The translations under genes were made by a program, and so were the position numbers. A stretch of DNA of 64,000 nt. Source: Impatiens glandulifera (Eukaryota; Streptophyta; Magnoliopsida; Ericales; Balsaminaceae). This document shows positions 12,801 to 24,420 of this stretch, piece after piece. The notes beneath the pieces are model-generated. The model did no database searches. It was not told where the DNA came from and saw only the letters and a program-made list of their open reading frames with translations. Positions within the stretch are counted from its first letter, which is position 1. Each line of letters starts with the position of its first letter. The stretch is taken from assembly GCF_907164915.1 (NCBI RefSeq), contig NC_061862.1, positions 89,638,846 to 89,702,845 on the forward strand, read 5' to 3'.

Positions 12801-15800
12801 ACAACTGAGAACATATTGTGCTAATAATGCGAGAGCCAACACAATATGAATTACAATGAACTTCATTGAAAGGAAACCAATTAAATATCCTCATGAAAGT
12901 AAACTTACTCTACACACATTATTTATTCAGGGAACTAAATTATAATATTTGTCTACATTATTAATGCAGCAAGTGAAGTCCTCTATATAAAAATTTCTTT
13001 TTCCTGGGCACGAGGAAGACAAAAATAGAAAAAATATCTACAGTAATGAACAAGAAAAACTAGAGAGCCCACAAACAATAAGATGGTAGCACCTTCTAAT
13101 TTGTCTAAATAAGGAGGCTGCCACATCATTAAGTCGATCTTAAAGATTATTTCAACTAAACAATATAAAGCAATGCAAGATGCATCAACAAGCTTTGAAT
13201 GAATTAAGAGTATAGCACAGACCTCTATCATCAATATTGCACTGTCAGTGCCAGATAAGAGCATATCCAACTCTGATTGATCCATCTCTTTGGTTGTTGG
13301 ATTCACAATAAATTGACCATTTATAAGACCAACTCGAACTGCAGCAATCGCTTTTGTATTTGGTACCTCCGACAGCGCACTACAATATCCAACAACTCAC
13401 CAAGTATAAGACCAATAAACTGGCAAAAATCTAAGTAAAATAAAATTTAAAACCCACACTGCAATTCCAGCTGCAGTCACTGCTAATGAATCTGGAGAAT
13501 GTAAACCATCATAGCTCAACACCTGCAAACATATCCTAGGATTTAGAGCCTGTTAACCCAAGAAGAATAATCTTGAATTGTGCATTACAACATGTTGGAG
13601 CTAGTTTAAATTCCCCGACAACAGTTATAATTGTTTGGGTTTCTACAATTATATAGTACCAATGATTCATTTATAGAACAGTCTCCTTATGGGAATGGAT
13701 TTCATGAATACAGTACTGATGAAAAGTAATAGGTTTCATGAATATACGGGGCAGTCTCCTGGACACAAATACAGATGAGTTAAATAGAACATGATTATAG
13801 CTAAGGACAAAAAACTTCTATTAGAAAAATAATTCCTTAATAGAAGAGTTATACACTTATCATAGCTTTTTCTTATGCTAGAAACAGTATAAGACAAGTA
13901 ACCCACATAATCAAACATCCTGACACTGCTATACATATTGAATAGATTGTGTGGAAATAGTCATGACACTGCTATTCATATTGAATAGATTGTTTGAAAA
14001 TAGTCAAACTAGGTTTATTTTATTATATTATATTGATTATTTTATATATTAATACAACATTTTAAAAATTCTAATTTACCTTAGTTGAGGAAATAGAATA
14101 AATTATTGTGATATTTTAGAGATTCTAAGTTATCTTGATTGAGAAAAATCATCTCCTACAATTGTATAAATAGGTATTAGTATTACTTATCATGAAAATC
14201 ATATATCAAAAACATCTCTTCTCTCTCCATTCTAAAAATTTAACTATCAAAGCAGACCTTCTATTCTTGAATACACCTATCACCACCTTCTGTTGCAGTA
14301 GCCATTGGTGGCTCTAATAGCCCTATCCACCTTATTTTATTTATACTATTTTCATCCTTACATAAACCAAACACAATCCATCCTATTACTTTTCTTTGCT
14401 CCTTCCAAGTTTTCAACCGTTGCCTCTATTATTCAAGAGATTATCGAGCGAGTTATTGAATAGAAAAGGTTCTCTTGTGAAGACTATCCCCATAAACATA
14501 CTCCAACGTCTTCTCGAAGGAAACTCGACGTCATCATATTACTCTCCGACACTCGAGCATCATCACCATCAAGATCATGTTGACCTAGACATTGATGTGG
14601 CACATACCTCACCTACTACACGAAATCGTCAATCTTCGTATCTTCTTAATTCACAAGTTGATAGTTGCAGCAACATTACAATATTCAAAAGAAGATATGT
14701 TTTGGTCCCTATGGTTTGTTTGTATTTTTAGTATTTATTATATTCTGGATTCCGGATATAAAAAAACAATGGAGAAGAGGAAAAAAAAAACTAAAACTAA
14801 AAAACTCACTCCTCGGCTTCCACACATATGAGCCATTTAGGCCCAATTCAACTTTGAGCTCTCTTTCGTCAATTGGATAGATCCAAAGCAAGCCAATATT
14901 TGAGTATCAGTTTTTGTCAAAATTAACAACCCAAAATCAACAACTAAAGGAGTTGGCATCACCTCCATAGAATCCCCACCGTCATACCTATGCAACCCGC
15001 CGACTATGTCAACCTAGCGGCGACGCATCTATGCGAAAGTCTCAACATCGACCTTTTTTGTCTTCAAAGTCACTTATTTAATTTTGGCATCACTTCCACA
15101 GAAACTACATTGTCGTACATCTTCAGTACTTTAGGCCCGACTACGTGCATCTAGCGGATGCCACACTGCATACACTCCATGACGCCTCTATGTGATAGTC
15201 TTGACATCAACCCTTTGTTTGATGATTGTCCTCAAAGGCACTCATTTTTAGTTGAATCAAGTACTCCTTTGGGCCGAATCAAGTCACTCACAGGTCTCCA
15301 TGGTTTGAAAAATACAAAGCCTAATTTGAGGGAGTGTGGAAATAGTTAAACTAAGTTTATTTTATTCTCTTATTTATTTAGATATATTGTTTAAGAATTT
15401 TAATTTACCTTAATTAAAGAAATTAGAATAAATATTTTAGGGATTCTGATTTATCTTGAATGAGAAAAATCAACTCCTACAATTGTATAAATAGGTATTA
15501 CCTATCATGAGAATCATATATCAAAAACATTTATTCTCTCTCCATTCTAAAAATTCCACATATTGTAAACTACAAGTAATAGAGATATTACATTTAACAA
15601 ATAGATGTGTCAGACTGTCTCAAGTGCCTGACATGTACTAACTACATGCCAAACAAAACCATTATTTATTACTTAGGCATAGATAAGAATTTAGAAATAC
15701 TCTGGATATTCTAAAACGTTACCGATTAATGAAATATTGCAGTTGGCATGGCTAGGAAACAATCAGCATTGTATAAACTTTCAGAAAATTAAACAAACAC

Positions 15801-18800
15801 AAGCCAAGCAACAAAATAGGAAATAAGTATGAGTAAATACCCAAGATAAAATTTGCGTTTCATGGTAGAATCCCTTGACCATAGTAGGGCGTAAAGGCCT
15901 GTCAATCAGTCTACAGATGAGAACCTATGCACAATTGAAACGTTTCACATGAGATATAAAACAATGATTTAAAGCACACGAATGAACACATGAACAACTA
16001 TTCCTCTAAAGCTAGATACAATAGTTATCATCCAACAACCTTCTACGTCAGTGATTGTGAATAGCTCACTTATATGGAATTAGTACTACAACAAGAAAGG
16101 GAATACGAATATATTTATTTCCTTTTATATACTAGTCAACCAATTTTCCATTTCCATTTCACCTTTCGATCTTATTGGCACCTAAATTTTTCTGTTTTTT
16201 GTTTTTTCTTTCCCACTCCCCTTTATGTAAATGCATGAACGCTCTTTACATTCCTTTTTTATAAAAAGTTGACATTTAAAAAAAAACTAATCAACCAATT
16301 TTTTAAAAATGAAAGTGTGATTTTGAATTGACACGAAAAGGTCTGTGTACATCAGAATGAACAAACTCAAATGGAGATGAGGCCCTTCTGTTAACTCATG
16401 GAACCTATGTGGTTCTGTTATGTATAGAAAACTCATGAGACTCACAATCTAACACACAAATTGTGCATTTGCTAACAGCCTCCTCAGTTTCTAAGCAAAT
16501 TCCTCGTCTGGTCCACCTTTGAAATACTTAAGAATGTTCACAATTGTATCCCAATGTGATATCCTCATCGACATCATGAACTAGTTGAACCAAAGTTGTA
16601 GCTACTAATGATGAAAAGGATGGGGATCCTTGTTACTATGAGTGAAATTCTGTGAACCATATGTACTCATCTCGAGACATGTTTACAGTCCTTTATTCTG
16701 GAGTTAGAGACGCTATGGAGGGACTATCAAACAGAATGGATTCTGATGATACATCATGATGAATGGAAAGAGGAATACAGGAAAAATTAGTGGGTGTGGT
16801 TTTTGACACCAAAGTATCTGCTCATTCTATCATCTTACCACAGATAGATACATTGTTCAAAGGAAAAAATAGCATAAGTGAAATACATTTTGATTAAAAA
16901 AGAGAGAGAGGGACACTTAAATGGATTATGAAATAGGGAAAACTTTAGTGGTTAATGGGCTTGGACCATACAAATTCTGAAAAAGTCTAAAAAGGTATAA
17001 CCTTGACATGAGAAATAAATGCCATGTATGTTGCAAGCCGTGTTCCTTAAACATGAGACTATAACATTATACTTGAGGAACATACGAAAAATAGTTGGAG
17101 TTACAACATCAAACATCTAAACAATCATGAACAAGTATAAGGTAAATCAGTTCAGGAATAAAGTGTCTACGAGGGTTAAAGGTTAATTCAGTCTTTTGTC
17201 ATATGCTTTCTAGCCTATGTTAATGGATATCTATGTATCTTTTGTAAATCATGAACATTTCTTAAGTAGTTATGTTGAACTAAGATAAATCATAATATGT
17301 TACAATCTAACTTCATGAATTAATTCACAAAAAAATGAGAGCTGATTATTAGAGAAGAAAGGGAAACTAGTTATAAGTGGAAAGAGAACATAATGGATAA
17401 GCATTAAACAGATATTTCAAGCAATATCTAGTACATTAATATTCTTTATGAGCTCAGAAGCTCATACCTCATTATCTTTAGTTTTCCCTTCTCTCTTGAA
17501 AAAACCCCCACTGCAACAAAACACGCCAATATTAAGGAATGGAATCTACTTGCATTCTATTTATAGACAACATTGAAATTACAATTAAACCAATCTTTAC
17601 CTGGTACGACCAGCAGCAGAAAAGCGCTCTTGATAATTTACATAGAGAGGGAAGAAATCTGAAGGCTCACTTGCAACATCAGCTAAACAAACAGTTGTAT
17701 ACACAATCTAGAAGAAATCAAGAAATGTAACTTTTATTTCTCCATAATGGCACTCAATCCGTGATAAAAGAAGTCCGAGATACAATTCTATACTTGTGGA
17801 ATATGAATACAAAACATTGTACATAACATGGACTGGAGTTTGGCAATAAGGCAGATCCTCCACATACTTACTAAAGGGGTTTAGGAATTCATCATCTAGA
17901 CTATTTTCCAGAGGAAATTTCATTGCAAGAGACACTTAACAAATAACTTTTTCCATTCCAATGAATGTCTTAAAGGAAAATCGTCTAGCAGCCAGTTGTA
18001 ACTTTCAATCTTATAATTTGTACAAGTTTTCGGAGTAGAACATTCATCTTTTTGGAAATGGTATGCAATGCTTCTTCATGTCATCTAGTGCTTAGAACTC
18101 ATCGAAAGTCAAATAATACTCCGTCCATCTAACTTTAAATGACATGTATTCCATATTTCATGTTCCATTTTATTAACAATGATGTTCTTATCATTTTTCT
18201 CCAATCAAATCAACAATCTTGTTTAAGTCGCTTCACTAACTCATGCAACTTTACTCCAACACTCTTTGAAGTTAATTTTGTTGAAAAGTTGGGTATTTAA
18301 TTATAATCAACTTTATCTCCTACTTTACTAAACCTCCATAAATTACATATATCTCACATTTAAGGGACAGAGGAGAACAAATGTACAATTTAGAGAAATG
18401 TACATAAATATCCAAGTTATGGGAATTTCCAGTTTTAGCTAACATCTATGATTGAGACGTATGCCTTTGTGTCATCCATAAAGCATTAAGTAGGAAAAAC
18501 TGTTTTTACAAAAATGAAGTCAAGTTTGAACATTCGCAACATTACTAACTTTTTTTTTATTTCGAAAGTGTGAACACAAAGTGTTTAATTCTATACAAAA
18601 ACAAGAACTGGATGAAAGAGTGCTTATGCGTATAGCTCAAAACTTAATAAACGGCATCAACAACTATTATATTAATCCAGGCTTCGAAATTCTGTAGCAT
18701 TTCTGAACTATTGAACATGATGGATTCACGACAAATAAAAGAGCCAAGAAAACCATCTCACTGGACCCAAGCCAAATAAAAATACTGCTATTTTAAGACA

Positions 18801-20547
18801 ACTCCAGCCCATATTTCCCCAAGAATCACACCTTTCTATTCCTAGTTCCAGAGAATACAAGACTAATTGATGAATTAAAGAGTGAACACAAGACTTGGTT
18901 TAAATGAAGTGCTGAGAGCTTCAAGCTCCAAAAGTAACCATGTCCATTAAGAAAGCAAGTGAAATCTTAAACTTGTCAAAGTAACTAGAAATGTAGTAGA
19001 TCTTTAATCTAAAACTTTGATGTACTCAAATATTTTAGAGCATCCTATATTCCTATGATTCTGCACCAATAGCTAAGTATATAAGCATTAGAAGGTGAAT
19101 CCTTCAGAATACTATTTTTTTTTCTAATTTAGGAAGCCAGCACGACCCCTCACAATCATGACTCTCAACTTCATCTTAGGGAGTTCTAAGTGGGAATCAA
19201 ACCCGTGACCTTTGGTCTCTTAAGCACCAACTCTTGCCCCTTGAGCTACCCTTTGGGTTAGCAGAATACTAACTTGACTACAAAGAACTGTTATAAAAAC
19301 ATTAAATTTATGTTTTAAGTGACTACAAAGAGAATTCCATAGGAAAAGTTTGGTTTCTGATACATAAAGTAAAGACGGACTCTGTTAGAACAGTCAAGAT
19401 ATAGTGGTTGGCAAGTTCATAATCACAACAATGACTTCTTCATTTTCCATCAATCTAAACATTTAAATTGAAAATTAGGCTCAGTTATTTAATTCTTGAG
19501 CATATAAGAATAAACACATATCAACTATCAGATGGAAATAAAATATATGTTTCATTATAAGGATCACACAAATGTCAAAAGAGAGAATAGAAAAATAAGA
19601 TTGGTCTTACAGTTTCACCATCTGTAACCACAACGGCACCACTGGCTTGTCTACCCATATGACCAGTTTCAATCAATATCTGTAACGCAACATTATCAGT
19701 AAAGCCAACCAGTGAGTCAATAAAAAATGTTTACCCAGAAATGTACATCCAACAGAAAGAAAGTAATTAACAATATCCAAGTTAAACTCTAACTTATACA
19801 AAGTAATTAGTAGGCTGACTGCACAACAAAAAAAGGAGGAAAGGGTCTCTTAGACAATGGCTAGATTGTTTCTAGTAGAAAATGGAATTTTTCCTTTTGG
19901 TTTTTATTTGAAATGGAGTTCATATTAAGGTTAAAAAAAATCTTTAAATTAATCATTGAATTTATGTACCTATATGAGTATTATGGTCTTCTTGATCACA
20001 CTGAACTTGATTTGTAATGATGTTTATTGATATATGAGGAATGGTATCTCTGGTTTGCCTATTAGGTCACCCCTACCCCAAAATTTTTAGATTGTTCACT
20101 ACCTAGCACATTGAAGGCCAAGTATGGCAAGCAAGAACATTGAACCTATCCAGTCATATTTAGGCAGGTTCTGTTAACTAATAGCATTTTGGTCACTATT
20201 TGAGCTACGTCTTTATAAAATTTATGTTTTCTCCTACAAAAGATACATTCACTTACCTCTCTATCGCCATATGGAATTTTGACAGAAATAGGCTGTGGAG
20301 ATTGTGATCCCTCGCTAGCGGATTCAAGTTCCTCCAACTTGACGGAACACTGAAAGTTGAACTTCCTATAATTTTTTCTTTTTATCGGAAGGAGAGCAAA
20401 GAAAGAAGGAAGAACCAAAGTGTTTGTAGAACGGTGACGGAGAGAAGAGTGGGTAGAGGAGACGGGAAGTTTGCATGGATTTGAGGTTGAGAATCGGGAT
20501 AATGGAGAAGGATGAGGCGGTCCATGAATTCTCAAGCTCCCGAACAT
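813..20547 (-). CDS. PNP1: chloroplast polyribonucleotide nucleotidyltransferase (PNPase), 24 exons
   Basis: Phosphorolytic 3'-5' exoribonuclease and poly(A) polymerase of chloroplast RNA. Exons, in gene order: 20547-20257, 19679-19611, 17707-17601, 17510-17468, 15924-15841, 13522-13458, 13379-13223, 12197-12141, 10887-10774, 9973-9710, 8773-8699, 8436-8323, 7565-7473, 7096-6918, 6630-6447, 5006-4959, 4750-4678, 4055-3982, 3890-3783, 3700-3606, 2450-2387, 2186-2133, 2059-2018, 1088-813. All junctions are GT/AG and phases agree, giving 909 residues, close to known plant chloroplast PNPases (about 920). The order is: Ser/Arg-rich transit-peptide-like N-terminus; RNase PH core 1 ([17 protein letters not shown]); linker helices; acidic stretch; core 2 ([24 protein letters not shown] with the metal-binding aspartates); KH domain ([12 protein letters not shown]); S1 domain (YGAFVEI to HISELS); and a Lys/Ser-rich tail. 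It looks intact. The chloroplast rather than mitochondrial call rests on length and transit peptide style. Confidence 0.95.
1165..1545. repeat. MITE-like repeat in last PNPase intron
   Basis: This AT-rich segment shares blocks (for example AATTAAGTGCTTATTTGAATTA and TTATTTAAATTCAGCT) with the reverse complement of 34262-34460, so the two are copies of one dispersed family. Exact ends and target duplication were not resolved. Confidence 0.4.
5597..6370. repeat. direct tandem duplication, unit about 384 bp
   Basis: Both units start CAAAGGTATTAGAA (5597 and 5981) and contain the same ordered blocks, including ACTGATTATTTTTGTCTAAA, GAATGACGGGAGCTAGTG and CACTAGAAAAATGATCAGAC. Differences are scattered point changes and small indels, so this is a fairly recent local duplication inside the PNPase intron between the exons at 6447 and 5006. 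Confidence 0.9.
9144..9420. repeat. diverged tandem duplication, period about 161 bp
   Basis: Two copies begin AATAAAATAAAGTT (9144 and 9305) and both run into AGAGTAAGATGATAT and GTCCCCA. They are clearly diverged. Located in the PNPase intron between exons ending 9710 and starting 8773. Confidence 0.7.
13950..14243 (+). repeat. left LTR of the intronic retroelement, with 43-bp tip duplication
   Basis: Matches 15335-15560 through TAGTCAAACTAGGTTTATTT, GAGAAAAATCATCTCCTACA and TCCATTCTAAAAATT. Its first 14 bases plus 29 bases of flank occur twice in tandem (13921-13963 and 13964-14006), so the LTR tip is duplicated. Confidence 0.8.
15335..15560 (+). repeat. right LTR of the intronic retroelement
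   Basis: 226 bp, starts TGTGGAAATAG and ends AAAATTCCACA. It is immediately preceded by a short polypurine tract and followed by TATTG. Confidence 0.85.
16305..16480 (-). pseudogene. Copia-type pol fragment (integrase N-terminal region)
   Basis: On the minus strand the frame carries [14 protein letters not shown] followed by RPFRVNSKS, the conserved start of the Copia integrase core. It is preceded by a degraded cysteine-containing pre-integrase stretch interrupted by stop codons. No LTRs were seen around it. It is an old fragment in the PNPase intron between exons at 17468 and 15924. Confidence 0.7.
18116..18376. mobile_element. Stowaway-like MITE
   Basis: Begins TACTCCGTCC and ends with GGGACAGAGGAG, the inverted ends typical of Stowaway (Tc1/mariner-derived) MITEs. 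About 260 bp with no coding capacity. It lies in the second PNPase intron. Confidence 0.65.
19125..19262 (-). mobile_element. tRNA-derived SINE
   Basis: On the minus strand an A-box-like TAGCTCAAGGGGCAAGAG (about 19231-19248) is followed by a B-box-like GGTCACGGGTTTGATTCCC (about 19192-19210). This is the layout of a Pol III internal promoter in a tRNA-derived SINE. A T-rich stretch on the plus strand at 19115 corresponds to its A-rich tail. Confidence 0.7.
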
Positions 20548-20639
20548 CTTGATAGTTCAGACAGGAGGGGGACGGAGCTTGGAAAGAAGTGAGTGTGGAA
20601 GAGGAAGAGAGACTTATCCGTTTCTCTGTGTCAAAGTGT

Positions 20640-20665
20640 TGGGCGGGCTTATATACCAAAACGCG
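20640..20665 (-). promoter_or_regulatory. putative TATA box / core promoter of PNPase gene
   Basis: Read on the minus strand there is GTATATAAGCCCGCCC about 100 bases before the start codon at 20547, preceded by a GC-rich patch. TATA position and spacing fit a plant core promoter with a short 5' UTR. Prediction by position only. Confidence 0.5.
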
Positions 20666-20679
20666 GCTGAAGAAGAAAG

Positions 20680-21862
20680 TAGGTTGTATACTCTTTGTTT
20701 TGCAGAAAATAATATTTGTTTTATTAATAAATATTAAATATTATAATTCATTTTATTATTCAAAACTATAACTTATACAATCAATCTAGACAATAACTTT
20801 TTTGAAATGTGATCACATTTCATTCTAATAATAAATTTTAAATGTAGTTAATAATTCAGTTTTATATTTACTCTGATATTTTTGTTATAATTTTTTAAAT
20901 ATATATATATATTATAAAAGTAGTCAAAAGTAATTATAATAATTAAACAAAATTATATATATTATAACATAACTACAAATTAGTGAGAAGTTTTTTATAT
21001 ATAATACATACAATTTATATCATATTTGTTTACTTTAAGTTAATATATTATTTATTAAGAAAAAGAATTGTGATTTTTTTGTTGAGGAATAAAAAAATAA
21101 TTTATATGAGAAATGATATGGAGAGAAAATTTGATGGATGAATTAAAAAAGATAATGAAAAATAAAAAAAGTGTAAGGAAAGAAATAATAAAGAGAGTTA
21201 TTTAGTTTTTTCAGTCAAGTATTCATTCTCCCAAATTATCTTCTCAATCATATATTCAAACTAAACACAAAAATATTCAAACTTCAATCAAATATTTCTG
21301 AAAAACTTTCAATTCAAGATAACCATAACAATATAAATTCAATTCAGGAATTCTCGCGATGGTTGAATGAAATTCCTCTACACAAGGTTTTATCCGTCGT
21401 TGTGTTCGCCGTTTGCCATGATTTCAATTAGAAAATTAATCGTCCTAGCGTGGGTAATTCAATTAAAAAATGACGAGAAAATTTTGGATAAAACGATTGG
21501 ATAAAATTAAGTTTTGTCATTTATTTAAATAATTAGATAAATAAATAGTGAATTAAATTAAAAATATTTTAAAAAATATGAGATAATGTCACATTTTTAC
21601 CGTAAATTTATTATTTTTCGACGTGGGCCAAGCCCATACATAAATCTGCTCCTAAGAACGATTTAAGTTACACAAAAAATTTCAAACATGCATCAGATAA
21701 AACTCATTCGAATAACTATAACTCTAATAATATTAATTATCACAAATTAAAATAATTATACTTAAATAGAATTCATAAGTGATTCAACATGACATTAAAT
21801 TGACTAAAAAGACTAAATAAGAAGAGGAGATCAAATTCTTTGTGATCAAAAGGTCTTTGTGG
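20680..21862. other. intergenic, AT-rich, no gene seen
   Basis: Strongly AT-rich spacer between the PNPase promoter and the MULE, with short (AT)n runs near 20900-20960. Nothing coding was recognised. Confidence 0.6.
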
Positions 21863-22085
21863 GGGAAATTTGACGAAATAACCCTAATGATGGCTCTAAT
21901 TGCCTCCGTGGTCACCCGACAATTAAAATTGATTTGGTGACCACTTTATTTTTTTAGATAAAATTATCCTTTTCGTGTAACGCGAAGTGGATTAGGATTT
22001 TATATAAATACTCATTTTTTTTATTTTTTTTCATTTCTTTTCTCTCTCTTCTCTCTCTGTTCTTGTTCGACGACGACGGCGGAAA
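21863..22085 (+). repeat. left terminal inverted repeat of the MULE
   Basis: Pairs with 25110-25440 in reverse complement. It includes a CGTGTAACGCGAAGTGG block, then a pyrimidine-rich tract and GACGACGACGGCG, which could serve as a promoter and leader. Confidence 0.8.
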
Positions 22086-22104
22086 ACAAAGATAAGAAAA
22101 CCCT

Positions 22105-22400
22105 AACCCTTAATTGATGTTTATAATACAGATTTATGTTCTTATTTTCATGATCTTCATTTCAAACTCTAACCCTAACCCTAAATCGATTTATGTTCAT
22201 GTTTCCATTTTCTTCATTTCAAAACCCTAAATCAATTTATGTTCTTATTTCCATTATCTTCATTTCAAACCATAACCCTAAATCGATTTATGTTCATGTT
22301 TCTATTTTCTTCATTTCAAAACCCTAAATTAATTTATGTTCTTATTTCCATTATCTTCATTTCAAAATACTAACCTTAACCCTAAATCGATTTAACATGT
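22105..22400 (+). repeat. tandem repeat containing telo-box-like AACCCTAA
   Basis: About five imperfect units of roughly 50-57 bp. Each contains CCCTAAATCGATTTATGTTC-like sequence followed by CATTTCAAA. The AACCCTAA core equals the plant telo-box found in promoters and leaders and in telomere repeats. It lies between the left TIR and the captured SGS3 fragment. Confidence 0.75.
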
Positions 22401-22544
22401 TCTTATTGGTTAATATTTTGTTCATCTTATTGTTCATATTGGTTTTACTATTTGTTGTTCATATTGTCGATGATGATATTTACAGATAATCTCGTCGATG
22501 ATCATATGGGTTCCGTTTCAGAAAAGATTCACTTTTTGCGTTAC

Positions 22545-23440
22545 ACAAAGGCACATCGCATTACGTGAAGGCCCATCCTGGTGGGAAGAGACAACTATAT
22601 AGTTTTATGGCTGAAAAAGGAGACTTAGATTCAGTTAACCAACATTGCCAAGGTTTTTGCTTCCCTCCTCTCCTCTATATTGTTTTTAATTAATTGACAT
22701 ACAATTGTTGTTTATACTACATGTGAACAAACCGTGTAGGAAAAACAAAGTTGAAATATGAGATGCAGTCGTATCAAGAAATGGTTGTGAAACAAACGAG
22801 ACAAATGAATGAAGATAATCAGCAACTCGTTTGGTTTAAGAACAAATTGGAAAAAAACAGATGCGGTCCAGAGGCCTTGAGGAATCGCTTGGTATTGTTA
22901 GTGAAAAGCTGCAGAAGACTAAGGAGCAAAACCGAATAGTGAAACTAAGATTCAAGAAGCACCACGAAGAGATTAAGGAAGAGGTAAATCAAGCTGCAGC
23001 ATTTCAGATTCTTCAAGTCTAGTTCAGTTTCAAGATAAAATTTTGTGGTTAATTACAAACTTGTGGTTCAGATGATATATTAAGAACAGTTCTTCAATGA
23101 TCAAATGAAGATCATTCATGAAACTATGGAAGAACTGGAATCCAAGTTTGAGAAGATGCTTCAAGAGCAACGATAGAAGGTCAAACAATCATCCAAATAA
23201 CTCTTCTATGTAAGAAGGAATCCATCATCATCTAACTCTACATTCTTTTTTTGAGTTTTATTTATGTTATATTGATGATATATACATTTACATAGAGTGG
23301 GGGATGAAATCAAAAAGTTCATAAAAACTCAAGACAATGAAATGAAAGAGTTTGAAACTAAGAGGGAGAATCTGATCAAGAGACACGATGAGAAGAAGAA
23401 CGAAATGAAGAAGATTGTAGCTCAAGTGGAAAGACTTTGA
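22545..23440 (+). pseudogene. captured SGS3-like fragment (coiled-coil region), degraded
   Basis: SGS3 is the RNA-binding partner of RDR6 in plant RNA silencing. The blocks appear in SGS3 order. First is HPGGKRQLYSFMAEKGDLDS at about 22563-22630. After an intron comes YEMQSYQEMVVKQTRQMNED followed by NQQLVWFKNKLEKN (22755-22860). One frameshift later comes GLEESLGIVSEKLQKT and KKHHEEIKEE (22870-22983). After another intron come EQFFNDQMKIIHETMEELES (about 23090-23150) and, last, MKEFETKRENLIKRHDEKK (23340-23400). Stops occur before and inside the last blocks (TAA at about 23083, TAG at about 23173), so no full protein is made. The XS domain is absent. Family identity is from memory of the SGS3 C-terminal coiled coil. 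Confidence 0.8.
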
Positions 23441-23530
23441 ACAAGAGGTTGAGGTCTCATGTTCCATTCCAACTGAAATCACTTTGATTGAAGTGGGGGT
23501 CATAGTGGTGGAGTGATGTGCTAGCCCTTA
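23430..23530 (+). repeat. possible degenerate SINE 3' part
   Basis: AAGAGGTTGAGGTCTCATGT and the following TTGATTGAAGTGGG resemble the B-box half of the SINE-like copy at 35431-35545. The A-box half is not evident. Confidence 0.35.
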
Positions 23531-24420
23531 CTTTTGGGACAAAACTCTGGTTGAAAAAAACCTATTAGGATTAAGGTCATTCCTGAACTTAGCATTCAAG
23601 GGAAGCTGAAGATGTGCAGATCTTTTGTTGGGGAGCTTTATATACTTTTGAGTGGTCTATTGTTTAATTACTTATAGGTGTATATTAGTTTCATTTTCTG
23701 AAAGAGGTTTTAGTTGATTAATTGCTTTGATTTTGAACCCAAATAGCTAATGTTTCTTTTTAAGGAATACTAAACTTTTATATCATAATTTCAATTGGAT
23801 AGGGCACCTTAAGTGAAGAGTTAGGTCTGGATGGAACTTCCTAAGTTGAAGGGCCCAAAAATCAAAAAGTGTAAAGAAACGTACAAATTCAATTCCATTA
23901 AAATTGGTTTCTTGATTGAAGTGAGATTGAAGATAAAGAGATCTTCCATTCAAAGTGGTCAATAACAAACAAGTCTATGTAAAATCAGTATCTTCTCTAT
24001 AAATGGTATCCAATATCTGATTCATAAAGAAAATCTTTTTATTTTTCTCAATTGCATGACCATTTAAAAAAAAATATCAGGTGTTTTAAACTCAACTTTT
24101 CACTCACATTTCTAATCAACTAAGGCTTTAGCTTACAAACACAAATATCATCTTTAAACTTGCATTCATTACTCACACCTTAAAGAAAATAATAGTACAA
24201 GAAAGGAAAATACATCTGCGATATACTAAGAAATAAGTAACCAGAAATTCATGTGCGAGATACCAAGAACCAGGAATTCAAGATAAATGATGGAAAAGCA
24301 GCAAACCAATAGAGGAAAGTCATTGACTACTCAAAACCATACAAAATAGTTTAAAACATGCAACTTCTGTTAGTTAAAAACTATAGAAATGGAACTATAT
24401 ACCATTCAAACAGTCATCTT

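Larger units (their letters stand above)
13950..15560 (+). mobile_element. short non-autonomous LTR retrotransposon in a PNPase intron
   Basis: Two related LTRs of about 225-290 bp flank an internal part of about 1.1 kb. The LTRs carry inverted tips TGTGGAA and TTCCACA. A 10-base near match to a tRNA-Met primer site (CTATCAAAGC) follows the left LTR near 14243, and a purine tract (GAGGGAG) lies directly before the right LTR at 15335. Flanks GATTG (13945-13949) and TATTG (15561-15565) match at 4 of 5 bases. No gag or pol was recognised inside, so it needs proteins in trans. It resembles a TRIM or small Copia derivative. Confidence 0.85.

Noticed and set aside
14396..14731. 111-codon open frame inside the intronic LTR element
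   Set aside because: Composition (His-rich run, mixed low complexity) and lack of any gag or pol motif gave no support for a real protein.
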